Counted from the stretch's first letter, positions 49,694 to 58,557 are shown. The stretch is 64,000 nucleotides of DNA from an uncultured Cardiobacterium sp. (GCF_938028825.1 NZ_CALIZP010000018.1:9884-73883), one strand, 5' to 3'. Made by a program: numbers and translations. Notes: a model not told the origin generated them from the letters alone.

Positions 49694-51163
49694 TTATGGG
49701 TGGGAGGTATCGTCTGCCGTCCAGCCGCCGCCGAGGGCTTTGTAGAGGGCGGTGAGCATTTGCGCGTGGGCGAGGCGGTTCTGGATGAGGGCTTCTTCGG
49801 TCTGCACGGCATTCAGGCGGGCGGTCAGCGCTTCGGCGAGGGTTTTATTGCCGTAGCGGTAGAGCTTTTCGGCATCTGCTGCCTGTTGTTTGGCGTTTGC
49901 GAGTGCTTCACTGAGGTGTCGTTCTTGTTCGGCGAGTGCGGCTTCGCCCTGGTAGGCGTTATCCACGTCGGCCAGCGCTTGTAGCAGGGTGCGGTCGTAT
50001 TGCAGCAGCGCGGTTTTGAGGCGGGCGTCGGCGGCGTCAATGTTGGTCTGGATTCTGCCGTGGGTGTAGATCGGCACCTGGATGCCGGCGGTGAGCAGGC
50101 TCATCCAGCCTTTGAGGGCGTGGTCGCCGTCGATGTTGAGGACGCCCTGGCCTAGGAAGTCGAGTTTGATGCGCGGCAGGAGGTCGGCTTTGGCGCTGGC
50201 GAGTTTAGCGGCGTAGGCTTGGGTTTCGGCGGCACGGGCGCGCAGGTCGGGGCGGCGTTCGATGAGGCCTTGCGGGGTTTGCCCACGTGGGGCGGCAGGC
50301 GGGTGGGCGAGGGTGTCACGCGGGCTGTCCGGCAGGCGATAGTGTTGCGGGGTGTCGCCGCAGAGGATGGCGATGGCGCGCACAGCGGCGTTTTTTTCGG
50401 CGTCAAGTGTGCTGCGTTTGGCTTTGGCGGCGCTCAGGCGGCTCGCGATTTCGTCTTTTTCGTAGGCGGTGGTGTGCCCGGCCCGGTAGCGCGCGTCAAT
50501 GTAGCGCGCGAGTTTTTCGAGGGTGGCGATGGTGGTGTCGGCGGCGCGGGCACGGGCTTCGGCGGCGCGGGCGCGGTGGTATTGGTCGGCGAGTTCGGCG
50601 CTGATGAGCAGTTGCGCGGCGTGGGTTTGTTCGCTGCTCGCGAGGGCAGCGTGGCGGGCGGCGTCGGCGTCGCTTTGTTTTTGCCCGAAGAGGTCGGGTT
50701 CCCAGCTGGCGCTGAGGCTGAGGCCGAGGATGTCGGCGTGTTTTTGCAGGCGGTTGTCGCGGATGCTGCCTGCAAGCGGGTTTTGCGCGAGGAGGTCGCG
50801 GCTGTCGGCGCTGATGGGGTTTTGCAGGTTGGTGTCGAGGCGGCGTGCGTCGGCACCGAGGCCGACGGTCGGGCCGAGGTCGGCGTCGGCGAGGCGGGCG
50901 GTGGCGCGCGCTTCTTGCAGGCGGCTGCGGGCGATGGCGATGTCGGGGTTGTGGGCGAGGGCGCGGGCGATGAGGCGGTCAAGGACGGGGTCTTGCCATT
51001 GCCGCCACCAGCGGCTGATGTCGTCGGGTTGGGTCGCCGCCGGGGCGTTTTCGTAGGCGGCAGGCAGCGGGATTTTGCTCGCGGTGGTGATGGTGGTGCT
51101 CTGGCAGGCGGCAAGCAGGGCGGCGGTGAGGGTGAGGAGGAGGGGGCGGGGGGACATGGTCAT
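49694..51163 (-). CDS. outer-membrane efflux lipoprotein (NodT/OprM type)
   Basis: 489 aa. Lipoprotein signal with lipobox LAAC (Cys20). Two OEP repeats: WWRQWQDPVLDRLIARALAHNPDIAIARSRLQEARATARLADADLGPTVGL, then the second with RPDLRARAAETQAYAAKLASAKADLLPRI and ALLQYDRTLLQALADVDNAYQGEAALAEQERHLSEALANAKQQA coiled coil. Forms the TolC-like exit duct of the efflux system encoded upstream. Last gene of the operon 49694-57518. Confidence 0.92.
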   Translation of the reverse strand: MTMSPRPLLLTLTAALLAACQSTTITTASKIPLPAAYENAPAATQPDDISRWWRQWQDPVLDRLIARALAHNPDIAIARSRLQEARATARLADADLGPTVGLGADARRLDTNLQNPISADSRDLLAQNPLAGSIRDNRLQKHADILGLSLSASWEPDLFGQKQSDADAARHAALASSEQTHAAQLLISAELADQYHRARAAEARARAADTTIATLEKLARYIDARYRAGHTTAYEKDEIASRLSAAKAKRSTLDAEKNAAVRAIAILCGDTPQHYRLPDSPRDTLAHPPAAPRGQTPQGLIERRPDLRARAAETQAYAAKLASAKADLLPRIKLDFLGQGVLNIDGDHALKGWMSLLTAGIQVPIYTHGRIQTNIDAADARLKTALLQYDRTLLQALADVDNAYQGEAALAEQERHLSEALANAKQQAADAEKLYRYGNKTLAEALTARLNAVQTEEALIQNRLAHAQMLTALYKALGGGWTADDTSHP

Positions 51164-51182
51164 GTTCCTTGGGTCGATGGGT

Positions 51183-52304
51183 TCAGTTCTGTTGTTCGAG
51201 CATTTTGCGGAAGCGCAGCAGGGCGTAGCCGAGGAAGAGGGCGCCGGTTGTGCCCATCGCGAGGAGTTGCGGCCAGAGGGTGTCGAGGCCCGCGCCGCGA
51301 AAGATGAGGCTCTGATTGAAGATGGTGTATTGGGTGTGCGGCCAGTATTCGCTGATGAGGCGGGTGAAGTCCGGCATGTTGACGCGCGAGGTTACCGCCC
51401 CGGAGAAGAGGTTCATGATGATGAAGACGGGCAGCATGAGCAGGCTGTATTGCTGCATGGTGGGGGTGAGGGTGGCAATCATGATGGCGAGCGAGGCGAT
51501 GGAGAAGAGGTACACGGCGCTGCCGGCGATGTAGAGCGGGATGGAGCCGTTGATGGGGATGCCGAGGACGGTGTGGACGACAAACCACAGGGAGGCGGTG
51601 GAGGTGGCGAGGATGAAGGCACCGTTGGCAAGTATTTTGGCGAGCATGATTTCCGGCGGGGTGACGGGCATGACGAGGAGGTGTTCGAGGGTGCCGTGTT
51701 CGCGTTCGCGGATGACGGCGGCGCCGATGAGGAGAAGGAAAAGGAGCAGGGTGGCGGTGCCGAGGGCGGCGACGGGCATTTGGTAGGCGTTTTCGCTGTT
51801 GGGGTTGTAGTGGGTACGCAGGACGGGGCGGACGGGCAGAAGCTCGGCATCGTCGGGGCGGTCGAGGAAACGGTTGACTTCGCGGCTGTGGATCTGGCCG
51901 AGATAGGCGGCACCGACGCCGCCCTGGCTCATGAGGGTGGCGTCGATGATGAGCTGGATTTGCGGGCTGCGGTTTTGCAGGATGTCGCGCTCGTAGTTGG
52001 GCGGGATGTCGAGGATGAAGGTGTAGTCGCCTTTGTCCATGCGGCTGTCGGCGTCGGTGCGCGCGATTGCCACGGGATGCTGGAAGTAGGGCGGGCCGAT
52101 GGCATCGCGCAGGCGGTAGGAGAGGGTGCTGCGGTCTTCGTCGATGACAGCGACGGCGGCGTTTTTGAGGTCGGTGTTGCTCTGGCTCATGGCGATGATG
52201 ACGCCGGTGTACATGTAGAGGGTGAGGATGATGAGGATGGGGTCGCCCAGCAGGCTGCGCAGTTCTTTGCCGGCGAGGGTGAGGATGTTTTTCAGGGTGT
52301 TCAT
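51183..52304 (-). CDS. ABC-2 type permease (YhhJ-like)
   Basis: 373 aa. One N-terminal membrane segment (ILTLAGKELRSLLGDPILIILTLYMYTGVII), a large periplasmic loop (about 45-180), then five membrane segments with the ABC-2 motif REREHGTLEHLLVMPVTPPEIMLAKI and the C-terminal WPHTQYTIFNQSLIFRGAGL. This is the partner permease of RbbA-type transporters. ATG at 52304 overlaps the DUF559 gene stop as ATGA. Confidence 0.9.
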   Translation of the reverse strand: MNTLKNILTLAGKELRSLLGDPILIILTLYMYTGVIIAMSQSNTDLKNAAVAVIDEDRSTLSYRLRDAIGPPYFQHPVAIARTDADSRMDKGDYTFILDIPPNYERDILQNRSPQIQLIIDATLMSQGGVGAAYLGQIHSREVNRFLDRPDDAELLPVRPVLRTHYNPNSENAYQMPVAALGTATLLLFLLLIGAAVIREREHGTLEHLLVMPVTPPEIMLAKILANGAFILATSTASLWFVVHTVLGIPINGSIPLYIAGSAVYLFSIASLAIMIATLTPTMQQYSLLMLPVFIIMNLFSGAVTSRVNMPDFTRLISEYWPHTQYTIFNQSLIFRGAGLDTLWPQLLAMGTTGALFLGYALLRFRKMLEQQN

Positions 52305-52909
52305 TTGCTGCCTCTGCTTTCGAGGTGGTGCAGGATGTGGTTCAGCACGGCTTCGGTCTGTTGCAGGATGTCGTGGTTCCAGTAGCGCAGGACGGTATAG
52401 CCTTGTGCTTGCAACCATGCGGTACGGGCGTCGTCGCGGGGGTTGTCGTTGTGCTGGCCGCCATCGGCTTCGATGATGAGGTGCTTTTCGAGGCAGATGA
52501 AGTCGGCGATGTAGTTGCCGATAGGGTGCTGGCGTTTGAATTTGTAGCCGTTCAGGCGGCGGTTACGCAGGTGGTACCAAAGGCACTGTTCGGCTTCGGT
52601 CATGGTGCGGCGCAGCTTTTGGGCGTGTTGCTGGGTGCGGTCGCTGATGGCGGGACGGTAGGTTTTGAGCGTGTGTTTTTCTTTTGGGTGGTTTTTGCCC
52701 TCACCCCCCACCCCTCTCCCGCAAGCGGGCGAGGGGAGCTTTTTTGTGCAAACGGATGGTTGTGGTGCTTTGCGGCAAGGTATGGGGTTTTGCTGCTGTT
52801 CTTCGCCGCCGGCACGGGAAAGCCCCTCTCCCGCGTGCGGGACTGGAACAGCTTGACCAGCGGACGAGAAAGGGGTTGGGGTGAGGGTGTCCCGATTTTT
52901 CATGGTCAT
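52301..52909 (-). CDS. DUF559 endonuclease-like protein, with a repeat-derived N-terminus
   Basis: 202 aa. Residues about 85-195 are a DUF559 domain (Vsr/PD-(D/E)XK-like): RRTMTEAEQCLWYHLRNRRLNGYKFKRQHPIGNYIADFICLEKHLIIEADGGQHND-RD-ARTAWLQAQGYTVLRYWNHDIL, with the E/D-x-D/GQH motif. Residues 1-75 look like translated C/G palindrome repeats (VPVPHAGEGLSRAG, PSPACGRGVGGEGKN). It overlaps the gene on each side by 4 bases, so it is stitched into the efflux operon although nothing relates it to transport. Start at 52909 chosen from that overlap; there is no other Met before the domain. Confidence 0.8.
   Translation of the reverse strand: MTMKNRDTLTPTPFSSAGQAVPVPHAGEGLSRAGGEEQQQNPIPCRKAPQPSVCTKKLPSPACGRGVGGEGKNHPKEKHTLKTYRPAISDRTQQHAQKLRRTMTEAEQCLWYHLRNRRLNGYKFKRQHPIGNYIADFICLEKHLIIEADGGQHNDNPRDDARTAWLQAQGYTVLRYWNHDILQQTEAVLNHILHHLESRGSK
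52711..52736. repeat. C/G palindrome family copy inside the DUF559 gene
   Basis: CCCCTCTCCCGC-AAGCGGGCGAGGGG, an inverted repeat with 10-12-base arms. A weaker second copy lies at about 52823-52848. Both are translated as part of the DUF559 protein's N-terminal extension. Confidence 0.75.
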
Positions 52910-55812
52910 TTTTCCTGCTTTTTCAGGTTGAGGCAGGCGGCGGTGAGGAAGAGGCCGTAGTAGAACGCGAGCAGCAGGATTTCCCGGTGCAGTTCGTGGA
53001 TGCCGAGCCCTTTGCTGAAGGTGCCGGTGGTGGTCATGGCGTACCAGGTGGAGGGGATGATTTTGCCGAAGACCTGCGCGCCGCCTCCAAGCGCCGAGAC
53101 GGGGACGAGGAAACCGGAGAAGTTCATCGCCGGCATGATGGTGGCGATGGCGGTGATGAAGATGGCGGCGACTTGCGAGCGGGTGAAGGTGGAGAAGAGC
53201 AGGCCGATGGCGGTTGAGGTGCAGCTCATCAGCAGGGTGGCGAGGGCGAGGGCGGCGAGTGAGCCTTTCATCGGCAGGCCGAACCAGTAGCGCATCATCA
53301 GGTAGAGGATGAGGAAGCCGAGCATGGCGATGGCGATGTAGGGGGCCTGTTTGCCGATGAGGTATTGCAGGCGGCCGGCGGGCGAGGTGTAGTAGTTGGC
53401 GATGGTGCCGATTTCGCGTTCGCGCACGACGCCGACGGCGGCCATCATCGCCGGAAACATGGTCATGGCGAGCATGAGGACGCCGGGGGCGATGGCGATG
53501 ATGCTTTTGAAATCCTGGTTGTAGGCGTAGCGCGGCTCAAGCGAGGCGGCGGGCGGCGCTACGGCGATACCGCGCGCGCGCGCCTGCTCACGGCCGTAGT
53601 CGGCAAGGATGGCGGCGAGGTAGGCGTTGATGTTGGCGGCGTTGAAGGATTCGGTGCCGTCGATGTGGTAGTTGATTTCGGGACGTGTGCCGCGCAGCAG
53701 GTCGCGGCCGAAGTCTGGCGGGATGTCGATGGTGAGTTTGGCGTCGCGCGAGGCGAGGCTGTCGAGCAGCTGGTTCTCGTCGGTAAGCGGCGGCAGTTCT
53801 TTGAAGTAGCGCGAACCGGCGAGGTTTTCGACGATGGCGCGGCTTTCGGCGCTGTGGTCGTGGTCGAGGACGGCGTAGGTGAGGTTTTTGATGTCGAAGG
53901 AGACGCCCCAGGTGATGGCGGTCATGAGGATGACGGGGCCGAAGATGGCGAAGAAGGTGCGGACGTGGTCGCGCAGCAATTCCCGCCCTTCGCGCAGGGC
54001 GAAGGTCCAGGTGGTGGCGAACCAGTAGCGCAGGGTGGAGGTGGTGGCAAGCGGCGTGGTTGCGGGCTTTTCTGTGCCGGTGCCGCTTGCGGTGGCGTCT
54101 GCGGGATTTGTTTGGTGGGCTGAAACCCACCCTACGGTTTCGGTGGGTGGGGTATCAAGCGGCATATTTGCCGGGCTTTCTGTGCCGATGCCGCTTGCGG
54201 TGGCGTCTGCGGGATTTGTTTGGTGGGCTGAAACCCACCCTGCGGTCTCGGTGGGTGGGGCGTCAGGCGGCGTGTTTGCCGGGTTCTGCTGTTTTTCATC
54301 CGCAATGAGGTAGGTGATGAAGGCTTCTTCGAGGTTGGGGGCGCCGCTTTGCGCGGTGAGGGCGGCGGGGCTGCCCACCGCCAGCACGCGGCCCTGGTGC
54401 ATGAAGGAGATGCGGTCGCACCGCGCCGCTTCGTTCATGAAGTGGGTGGAGACGAAGATGGTGATTTTGTCTTCACGCGACATGCGCAGCAGGTGTCGCC
54501 AGAACATGTCCCGCGCAGCAGGATCCACGCCGGAGGTGGGTTCGTCGAGGATAAGCACTTCGGGGCGGTGCAGGCAGGCAGCAGCGAGTTGCAGGCGCTG
54601 GCGGATGCCGAGCGGCAGCGCAGCGGGTTTTTGTTCGGCGACGGTGGCGAGGTCGTATTGATTTAGCGCTTCGCTGATGGCGGCTTTGCTGCCCGCGCCC
54701 AAGCGGTAGAGGCGGGCGTGCAGTTCGAGGTTTTGCCGCACGGTGAGTTCTTCGTAAAGGCTGAAGGCTTGCGACATGTAGCCGACGCGCATCCGGGTTG
54801 AGACGCTGCCTGCGTCCACCGGTGCGCCGAGGAGTTCGGCGCTGCCACTGCTGGCCTGCAAGAGGCCGGTGAGCATTTTCATGGTGGTGGTTTTGCCGCA
54901 GCCGTTGCTGCCGAGAAAGCCGAAGATTTCGCCTTTTTCGATGGTGAAGCTGACGTGATCCACGGCGGTGAAATCGCCGAAGGTTTTGGTGAGGTTGTGT
55001 GCCTCAATCGCGGGCGGGGCGTGGGGATCGGGAACGAAGGGGGTGGGGTCGAGGCCGCCGGTGCCTTGTTGTTTTTCCGGCGGCAGCAGTTTGATGTAGG
55101 TTTCTTCGAGGGTGGCGCAGCCGTAGTCGCGCATGGTGGCGGTGGTCGGCGCGTTGATGAGCAGTTTGCCCGCGTCCATCGCCAGCAGTTGCTGGAATTG
55201 TTCGGCTTCTTCGATGTAGGCGGTGGCGACGAGGGTGGTCATGCCCGTAGTTTCTTGTTGCAGGTCGTGCACCAGCGCCCAGAACTGGCGGCGCGACAGG
55301 GGGTCAACGCCGGTGGTGGGTTCATCGAGGATGAGCAGGTCGGGCGAGTGGACGAGGGCGCAGCAGAGGCTGACTTTTTGTTTCATCCCGCCGGAGAGTT
55401 TGCCAGCGGCGCGGCCGGGGAAGGGGGCGAGGCCGGTTGCATCCAGGAGACGCTGGATGCGCGCGCGGCGTTCGCGGCGGTCAAGGCCGAAGAGGCGGGC
55501 GTGGAAATCGATGTTTTCGTAAACGCTGAGGGTGGGGTAGAGGTTGCGCCCCAGTCCTTGCGGCATGTAGGCGATGCGGTGCGAGAGGGCGAGGCGGTCG
55601 CGCGCGCGGGTCATGTCGCCGTCAAGGACGCGCACTTGCCCGCTCTGGATGCGGCGCACGCCGGCGATGATGCCGAGCAGGGTGCTTTTGCCGACGCCGT
55701 CCGGGCCGATGAGGCCGACGGTCGCCCCGCGCGGCAGGGTGAGGCTGATGTTGTCCAGCGCGGTGGTTTTGCCGTAGCGGTGGCTGAGGTGGTCAATGGT
55801 GATGGCGGTCAT
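52906..55812 (-). CDS. RbbA/YhiH-like ABC transporter, two ATPase domains fused to a permease
   Basis: 968 aa. ATPase 1: Walker A GPDGVGKST (36-44), signature LSGGMKQKV, Walker B LLILDEPTTGVDP. ATPase 2: GSNGCGKTT and LGIRQRLQLAAACLHRPEVLILDEPTSGVDP (a weakened signature, LPLGIRQ instead of LSGGQ). A linker of about 100 residues follows with a tandem 36-residue repeat (GWVSAHQTNPADATASG twice). Then an ABC-2 permease with GVVREREIGTIANYYTSPAGRLQYLIGKQAPYIAIAM. This is the RbbA/YhiH architecture, working with HlyD and YhhJ-like partners in efflux. ATG at 55812, 11 bases after the HlyD stop. Confidence 0.9.
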   Translation of the reverse strand: MTAITIDHLSHRYGKTTALDNISLTLPRGATVGLIGPDGVGKSTLLGIIAGVRRIQSGQVRVLDGDMTRARDRLALSHRIAYMPQGLGRNLYPTLSVYENIDFHARLFGLDRRERRARIQRLLDATGLAPFPGRAAGKLSGGMKQKVSLCCALVHSPDLLILDEPTTGVDPLSRRQFWALVHDLQQETTGMTTLVATAYIEEAEQFQQLLAMDAGKLLINAPTTATMRDYGCATLEETYIKLLPPEKQQGTGGLDPTPFVPDPHAPPAIEAHNLTKTFGDFTAVDHVSFTIEKGEIFGFLGSNGCGKTTTMKMLTGLLQASSGSAELLGAPVDAGSVSTRMRVGYMSQAFSLYEELTVRQNLELHARLYRLGAGSKAAISEALNQYDLATVAEQKPAALPLGIRQRLQLAAACLHRPEVLILDEPTSGVDPAARDMFWRHLLRMSREDKITIFVSTHFMNEAARCDRISFMHQGRVLAVGSPAALTAQSGAPNLEEAFITYLIADEKQQNPANTPPDAPPTETAGWVSAHQTNPADATASGIGTESPANMPLDTPPTETVGWVSAHQTNPADATASGTGTEKPATTPLATTSTLRYWFATTWTFALREGRELLRDHVRTFFAIFGPVILMTAITWGVSFDIKNLTYAVLDHDHSAESRAIVENLAGSRYFKELPPLTDENQLLDSLASRDAKLTIDIPPDFGRDLLRGTRPEINYHIDGTESFNAANINAYLAAILADYGREQARARGIAVAPPAASLEPRYAYNQDFKSIIAIAPGVLMLAMTMFPAMMAAVGVVREREIGTIANYYTSPAGRLQYLIGKQAPYIAIAMLGFLILYLMMRYWFGLPMKGSLAALALATLLMSCTSTAIGLLFSTFTRSQVAAIFITAIATIMPAMNFSGFLVPVSALGGGAQVFGKIIPSTWYAMTTTGTFSKGLGIHELHREILLLAFYYGLFLTAACLNLKKQEK
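54071..54286. repeat. two tandem 108-bp units in the RbbA-like linker
   Basis: Unit 1 at 54071-54178 and unit 2 at 54179-54286, nearly identical. Each contains GGTGGGCTGAAACCCACC, a short form of the dispersed inverted repeat. The 108-bp period is 36 codons, so the reading frame is kept. Confidence 0.9.
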
Positions 55813-55823
55813 GGTTTTTGTGC

Positions 55824-56882
55824 TCACTGCGGCGGCAGGTGGGTATCGAGGGCGATCGGCCACGGCTGGCTGCGGTCGGTGCGGACGTAGCCGTTGCCGG
55901 TCATGCCGCCTTTGAGCAGGCGGTTGTAGCGTTTGGCGATGTCGGGCGGGATTTTCAGCTTGATTTTGTACATGAGTTTTTCCCGCTCGTTCGGGGTTTC
56001 CACGGCTTTCGGGGTGAATTGGGCGTCGCTCGCGATGTAGCTGATGGTGGCGGGGAAGACGGCGTTGATGCCGTCCAGCACGATGCGCGCTTCGTCGCCG
56101 GTTTGCAGCGGTGCCATGGCGGCGCTTGGCAGGAAAAGGTTCATGCTGATGTCGCCGGGGTCAAGCAGGCTGATGACGCGGCTGCCCGCGCCGACGACGT
56201 TGCCCGGTTCGACCAGGCGGTACTCGACGCGGGCGGCGAGTGGACTGCGCACGGTCATGTCGGCATCGGCGGCGGCGGCGGTGTCGGCGGTCGCTTTGGC
56301 ACGGCGCACCCCGGCGGCAGCTTCTTTGGCTTGTGCTTCGACTTGGGCGACAGCCGCTTGCGCTTCGGCGCGCGCGGCTTCGGCGGCTTTGACGCTGGCA
56401 ACGGCGCGCTGGTAGTCGGCTTCGCGTTTGCTGTATTCGGAGGCGGAGATGAGGTTGTCGCGGCGCATTTGCCGGGCGTTGTCGAGTTCGAGTTTGGCGA
56501 CTTTTTGTTGCTGGCGGTAGGCGGCGATTTCCGCTTCGGCGCGGGCGACGGTCTGTTTGGCCTGTTTGATGCCCGCTTGCGCGCGCTGCACGGTATCTTC
56601 CGCGCCTTCGGTCGCGGCGCGGGCAGCGGCGAGTTGCCCCGCACTCTGGTCGCTGGAGAGTTCGACGAGGACGGTGTCTTTGGCGACTTCGTCGCCTTCG
56701 TTCACGTGCACGGCTTTGATGCGGCCCGGGTAGAGGGTGGCGACGTCGATGCGGTTCATTTCCAGGCGGCCATTTGAGGTGGCAATGTAGTCGGGCAGGG
56801 CGGCGGCTTCTTGCTGGCGCCACGCCCACCAGCCACCAGCGGCAAGGGCGACGACGAGCAGCAGATAGGCGAGTTTTCTCAT
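55824..56882 (-). CDS. HlyD-family membrane fusion protein (YhiI-like)
   Basis: 352 aa. One N-terminal membrane anchor (LAYLLLVVALAAGGWWAW), a biotinyl-lipoyl half-motif (IDVATLYPGRIKAVHVNEGDEVAKDTVLVELSSDQ), a long Ala/Gln coiled-coil hairpin (about 75-200), then the second half-motif DMTVRSPLAARVEYRLVEPGNVVGAGSRVISLLDP. Bridges the ABC transporter and the outer-membrane factor. Follows the TetR gene by 12 bases. Confidence 0.92.
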   Translation of the reverse strand: MRKLAYLLLVVALAAGGWWAWRQQEAAALPDYIATSNGRLEMNRIDVATLYPGRIKAVHVNEGDEVAKDTVLVELSSDQSAGQLAAARAATEGAEDTVQRAQAGIKQAKQTVARAEAEIAAYRQQQKVAKLELDNARQMRRDNLISASEYSKREADYQRAVASVKAAEAARAEAQAAVAQVEAQAKEAAAGVRRAKATADTAAAADADMTVRSPLAARVEYRLVEPGNVVGAGSRVISLLDPGDISMNLFLPSAAMAPLQTGDEARIVLDGINAVFPATISYIASDAQFTPKAVETPNEREKLMYKIKLKIPPDIAKRYNRLLKGGMTGNGYVRTDRSQPWPIALDTHLPPQ

Positions 56883-56894
56883 GGGGGGTTCTCC

Positions 56895-57518
56895 TTAGAT
56901 GAAAAGGGCGGTGAGCGCCCAGTCGATGCGTTCGGCGATGGCGGCGTCGCTCATCACGGCAGGGGCAAAGTCGGCGGCGATGATGTCCGGCAGGATGCCC
57001 GTCGCCTGCATGCGGCTGCCGATGAGCAGCGGCGCAGCGATCGCCCCCATCAGGAAGCCGCTGCGCTGTACGGTGGCGGCGGGTTTGAGCAGGCCGCGCC
57101 GTGCAGCGTTGTCGAGCAGGTTATAGAGCAGCTCAATGTGGCGTGTGGCGTGCAAGCGGATGAAGTCGCGGATGCCCGGCACTTCGGCGGCATCGGCGAA
57201 GATGTGCGAAACCCAATCGATGTTTTCCCGCACGAAGACGGCGAGGTAGGTGAGCATGGCGCGCAGGTTGTCGCGTTCGCTGCGGCCGGGGCGGATGTGC
57301 AGGGTGAGCTGGGCGAAGGCTTCGTCGTATTTGTGTTGCAGGACTTCGGCGATGTACGCCTCTTTGTCGGCAAAGAGGTGATGGAACATGCCCGGGCTGA
57401 GTCCTGCTTCGGCGGCGAGCAGGCGCACCGACAGCTGGCGGTAGCCGTAGCGGGGGTAGAGGGTTTTGCCGGCGGCAATGAAGGCGTCGCGCGGCGGGGG
57501 TTTGGCGGTGTCGGTCAT
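56895..57518 (-). CDS. TetR-family regulator of the efflux operon
   Basis: 207 aa. N-terminal TetR helix-turn-helix: DAFIAAGKTLYPRYGYRQLSVRLLAAEAGLSPGMFHHLFADKEAYIAEVL. The C-terminal ligand domain (about 60-205) resembles the TetR_C groups beside RbbA/HlyD operons. First gene of the leftward operon. Two operator palindromes at 57530-57545 and 57561-57576 imply autorepression and control of the whole set. I chose MTDTAKPPP at 57518; the longer frame starts inside an operator. Confidence 0.9.
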   Translation of the reverse strand: MTDTAKPPPRDAFIAAGKTLYPRYGYRQLSVRLLAAEAGLSPGMFHHLFADKEAYIAEVLQHKYDEAFAQLTLHIRPGRSERDNLRAMLTYLAVFVRENIDWVSHIFADAAEVPGIRDFIRLHATRHIELLYNLLDNAARRGLLKPAATVQRSGFLMGAIAAPLLIGSRMQATGILPDIIAADFAPAVMSDAAIAERIDWALTALFI

Positions 57519-57529
57519 GAGGGGTGGGA

Positions 57530-57545
57530 TTGGACAGGTGTCCAA
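57530..57545. promoter_or_regulatory. TetR operator 1
   Basis: TTGGACAGGTGTCCAA, a perfect palindrome just downstream of the -10 box and 12 bases before the TetR start. Confidence 0.75.
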
Positions 57546-57546
57546 G

Positions 57547-57576
57547 AGTATAGACGGGCGTTGGACGCTTGTCCAA
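57547..57576 (-). promoter_or_regulatory. promoter of the TetR-efflux operon with operator 2
   Basis: -35 TTGGAC (57576-57571), an 18-base spacer, -10 TATACT (57552-57547). Operator 2, TTGGACGCTTGTCCAA (57561-57576), covers the -35. The operator centres are 31 bases apart, three helical turns. Confidence 0.78.
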
Positions 57577-57587
57577 TATGCTTGGGC

Positions 57588-57593
57588 TATAAT
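57588..57593 (+). promoter_or_regulatory. -10 box of DUF1963 gene B
   Basis: TATAAT 33 bases before the ATG at 57626. The -35 is unclear, and operator 2 lies where it would be, so the TetR protein may also affect this gene. Confidence 0.5.
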
Positions 57594-57625
57594 TCCGCCA
57601 TTGCCCGTTTTCCCAGGAGGTCGTG

Positions 57626-58453
57626 ATGACGAAAAGTGCGTTGGCAGCGGAACTGTTGCGCTGCGGTCTGCGCCGCTACTGGCAGGCGTCGCAGGCGTAT
57701 GTCCGCAATGCCGTTACCTTGCAGGTGCAGCAGGTGGGCGATGCGCCGTTCGGCCGTTCGCATCTCGGTGGGGCGGCGGACATGCCGCATACCTGGCCCT
57801 GGCCATATCGCGGCGATGCGCCGCTGTCGCTCATCGCGCAAATCAATTTCGCCGACTGCCAGGGGTTCGACATGAACGGCGTGCTGCCGGAGAGCGGCAT
57901 GTTGTATGTGTTCTACGACTGCGCCGACGGCGGCTGGGGCAGCGAACCCAAAGACCGCGACGGCTTCTGCGTGTGGTACTACGACGGCGACCGCGCCTTC
58001 CTCCGCCGTCGGGAAAACCCGGCAGGGCAGGGCTTCCCGGCAGCGGCGCTGCAATGCGGCAGGCGCTGGGAAGTGCCCGACCGCGAATGCTGGCTGATGC
58101 GCGACTACTGGTGGGAGGATTATGAGAACGTCGCCTGGTGGGAGCGCTGGGACAAATTCACCGGCGAGAAGCGGCACAAACTGCTCGGCCATTCCGACAA
58201 CATCCAGGGCGCGATGGAGCTGCAATGCCAGCTCGCCAGCCACGGCATTCCCTACCGCACGGCCGCCCTGCCGGAAGATGTGGCGCTGACGGCGGGCGCG
58301 GCGGACTGGCTGCTGCTGTTGCAGGTCGATAGCGACGCGCGCTGCGCGATGCGCTGGGGCAGGGGCAACGGCCGCCTCTATGTGTGGATACGCAGGCAGG
58401 ACCTCTCCGCGCGCGATTTCAGCCGCTGCTGGCTGGTGGTGCAGAGTTCGTAA
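57626..58453 (+). CDS. DUF1963 (YwqG-like) protein B
   Basis: 275 aa. Same family as the gene at 32159-33319: CGLRRYWQASQAYVRNAVTL, FGRSHLGGAADMP, PLSLIAQINFAD, MLYVFYDCADGGWGSEPKDRDGF, LLGHSDNIQGAMELQCQL, GAADWLLLLQVDSDARCAMRWGRGNGRLYVWIRRQDLSARDFSRCWLVVQ. AGGAGG at 57615-57620 supports the ATG at 57626 over a GTG one codon earlier. Soluble and cytoplasmic by sequence; function not established. Confidence 0.88.
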   Translation: MTKSALAAELLRCGLRRYWQASQAYVRNAVTLQVQQVGDAPFGRSHLGGAADMPHTWPWPYRGDAPLSLIAQINFADCQGFDMNGVLPESGMLYVFYDCADGGWGSEPKDRDGFCVWYYDGDRAFLRRRENPAGQGFPAAALQCGRRWEVPDRECWLMRDYWWEDYENVAWWERWDKFTGEKRHKLLGHSDNIQGAMELQCQLASHGIPYRTAALPEDVALTAGAADWLLLLQVDSDARCAMRWGRGNGRLYVWIRRQDLSARDFSRCWLVVQSS

Positions 58454-58557
58454 GCAAACCGCCGCAAGACGGTTTTTGGCGGGCGGCATTGACGCTGCCG
58501 CGCCGCGCAGGTAGTTTGCCCCTGCCACAATCCGCTGGCGTTATCTGGAGAAATGAC

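Noticed and set aside
54071..54286. Tandem repeats considered as a CRISPR-like array
   Set aside because: Only two adjacent units without spacers, in frame inside a protein gene, with no cas genes.
32159..58453. The two DUF1963 proteins as toxin immunity genes
   Set aside because: No toxin, VgrG, Rhs or contact-dependent inhibition gene is in the window to support it.
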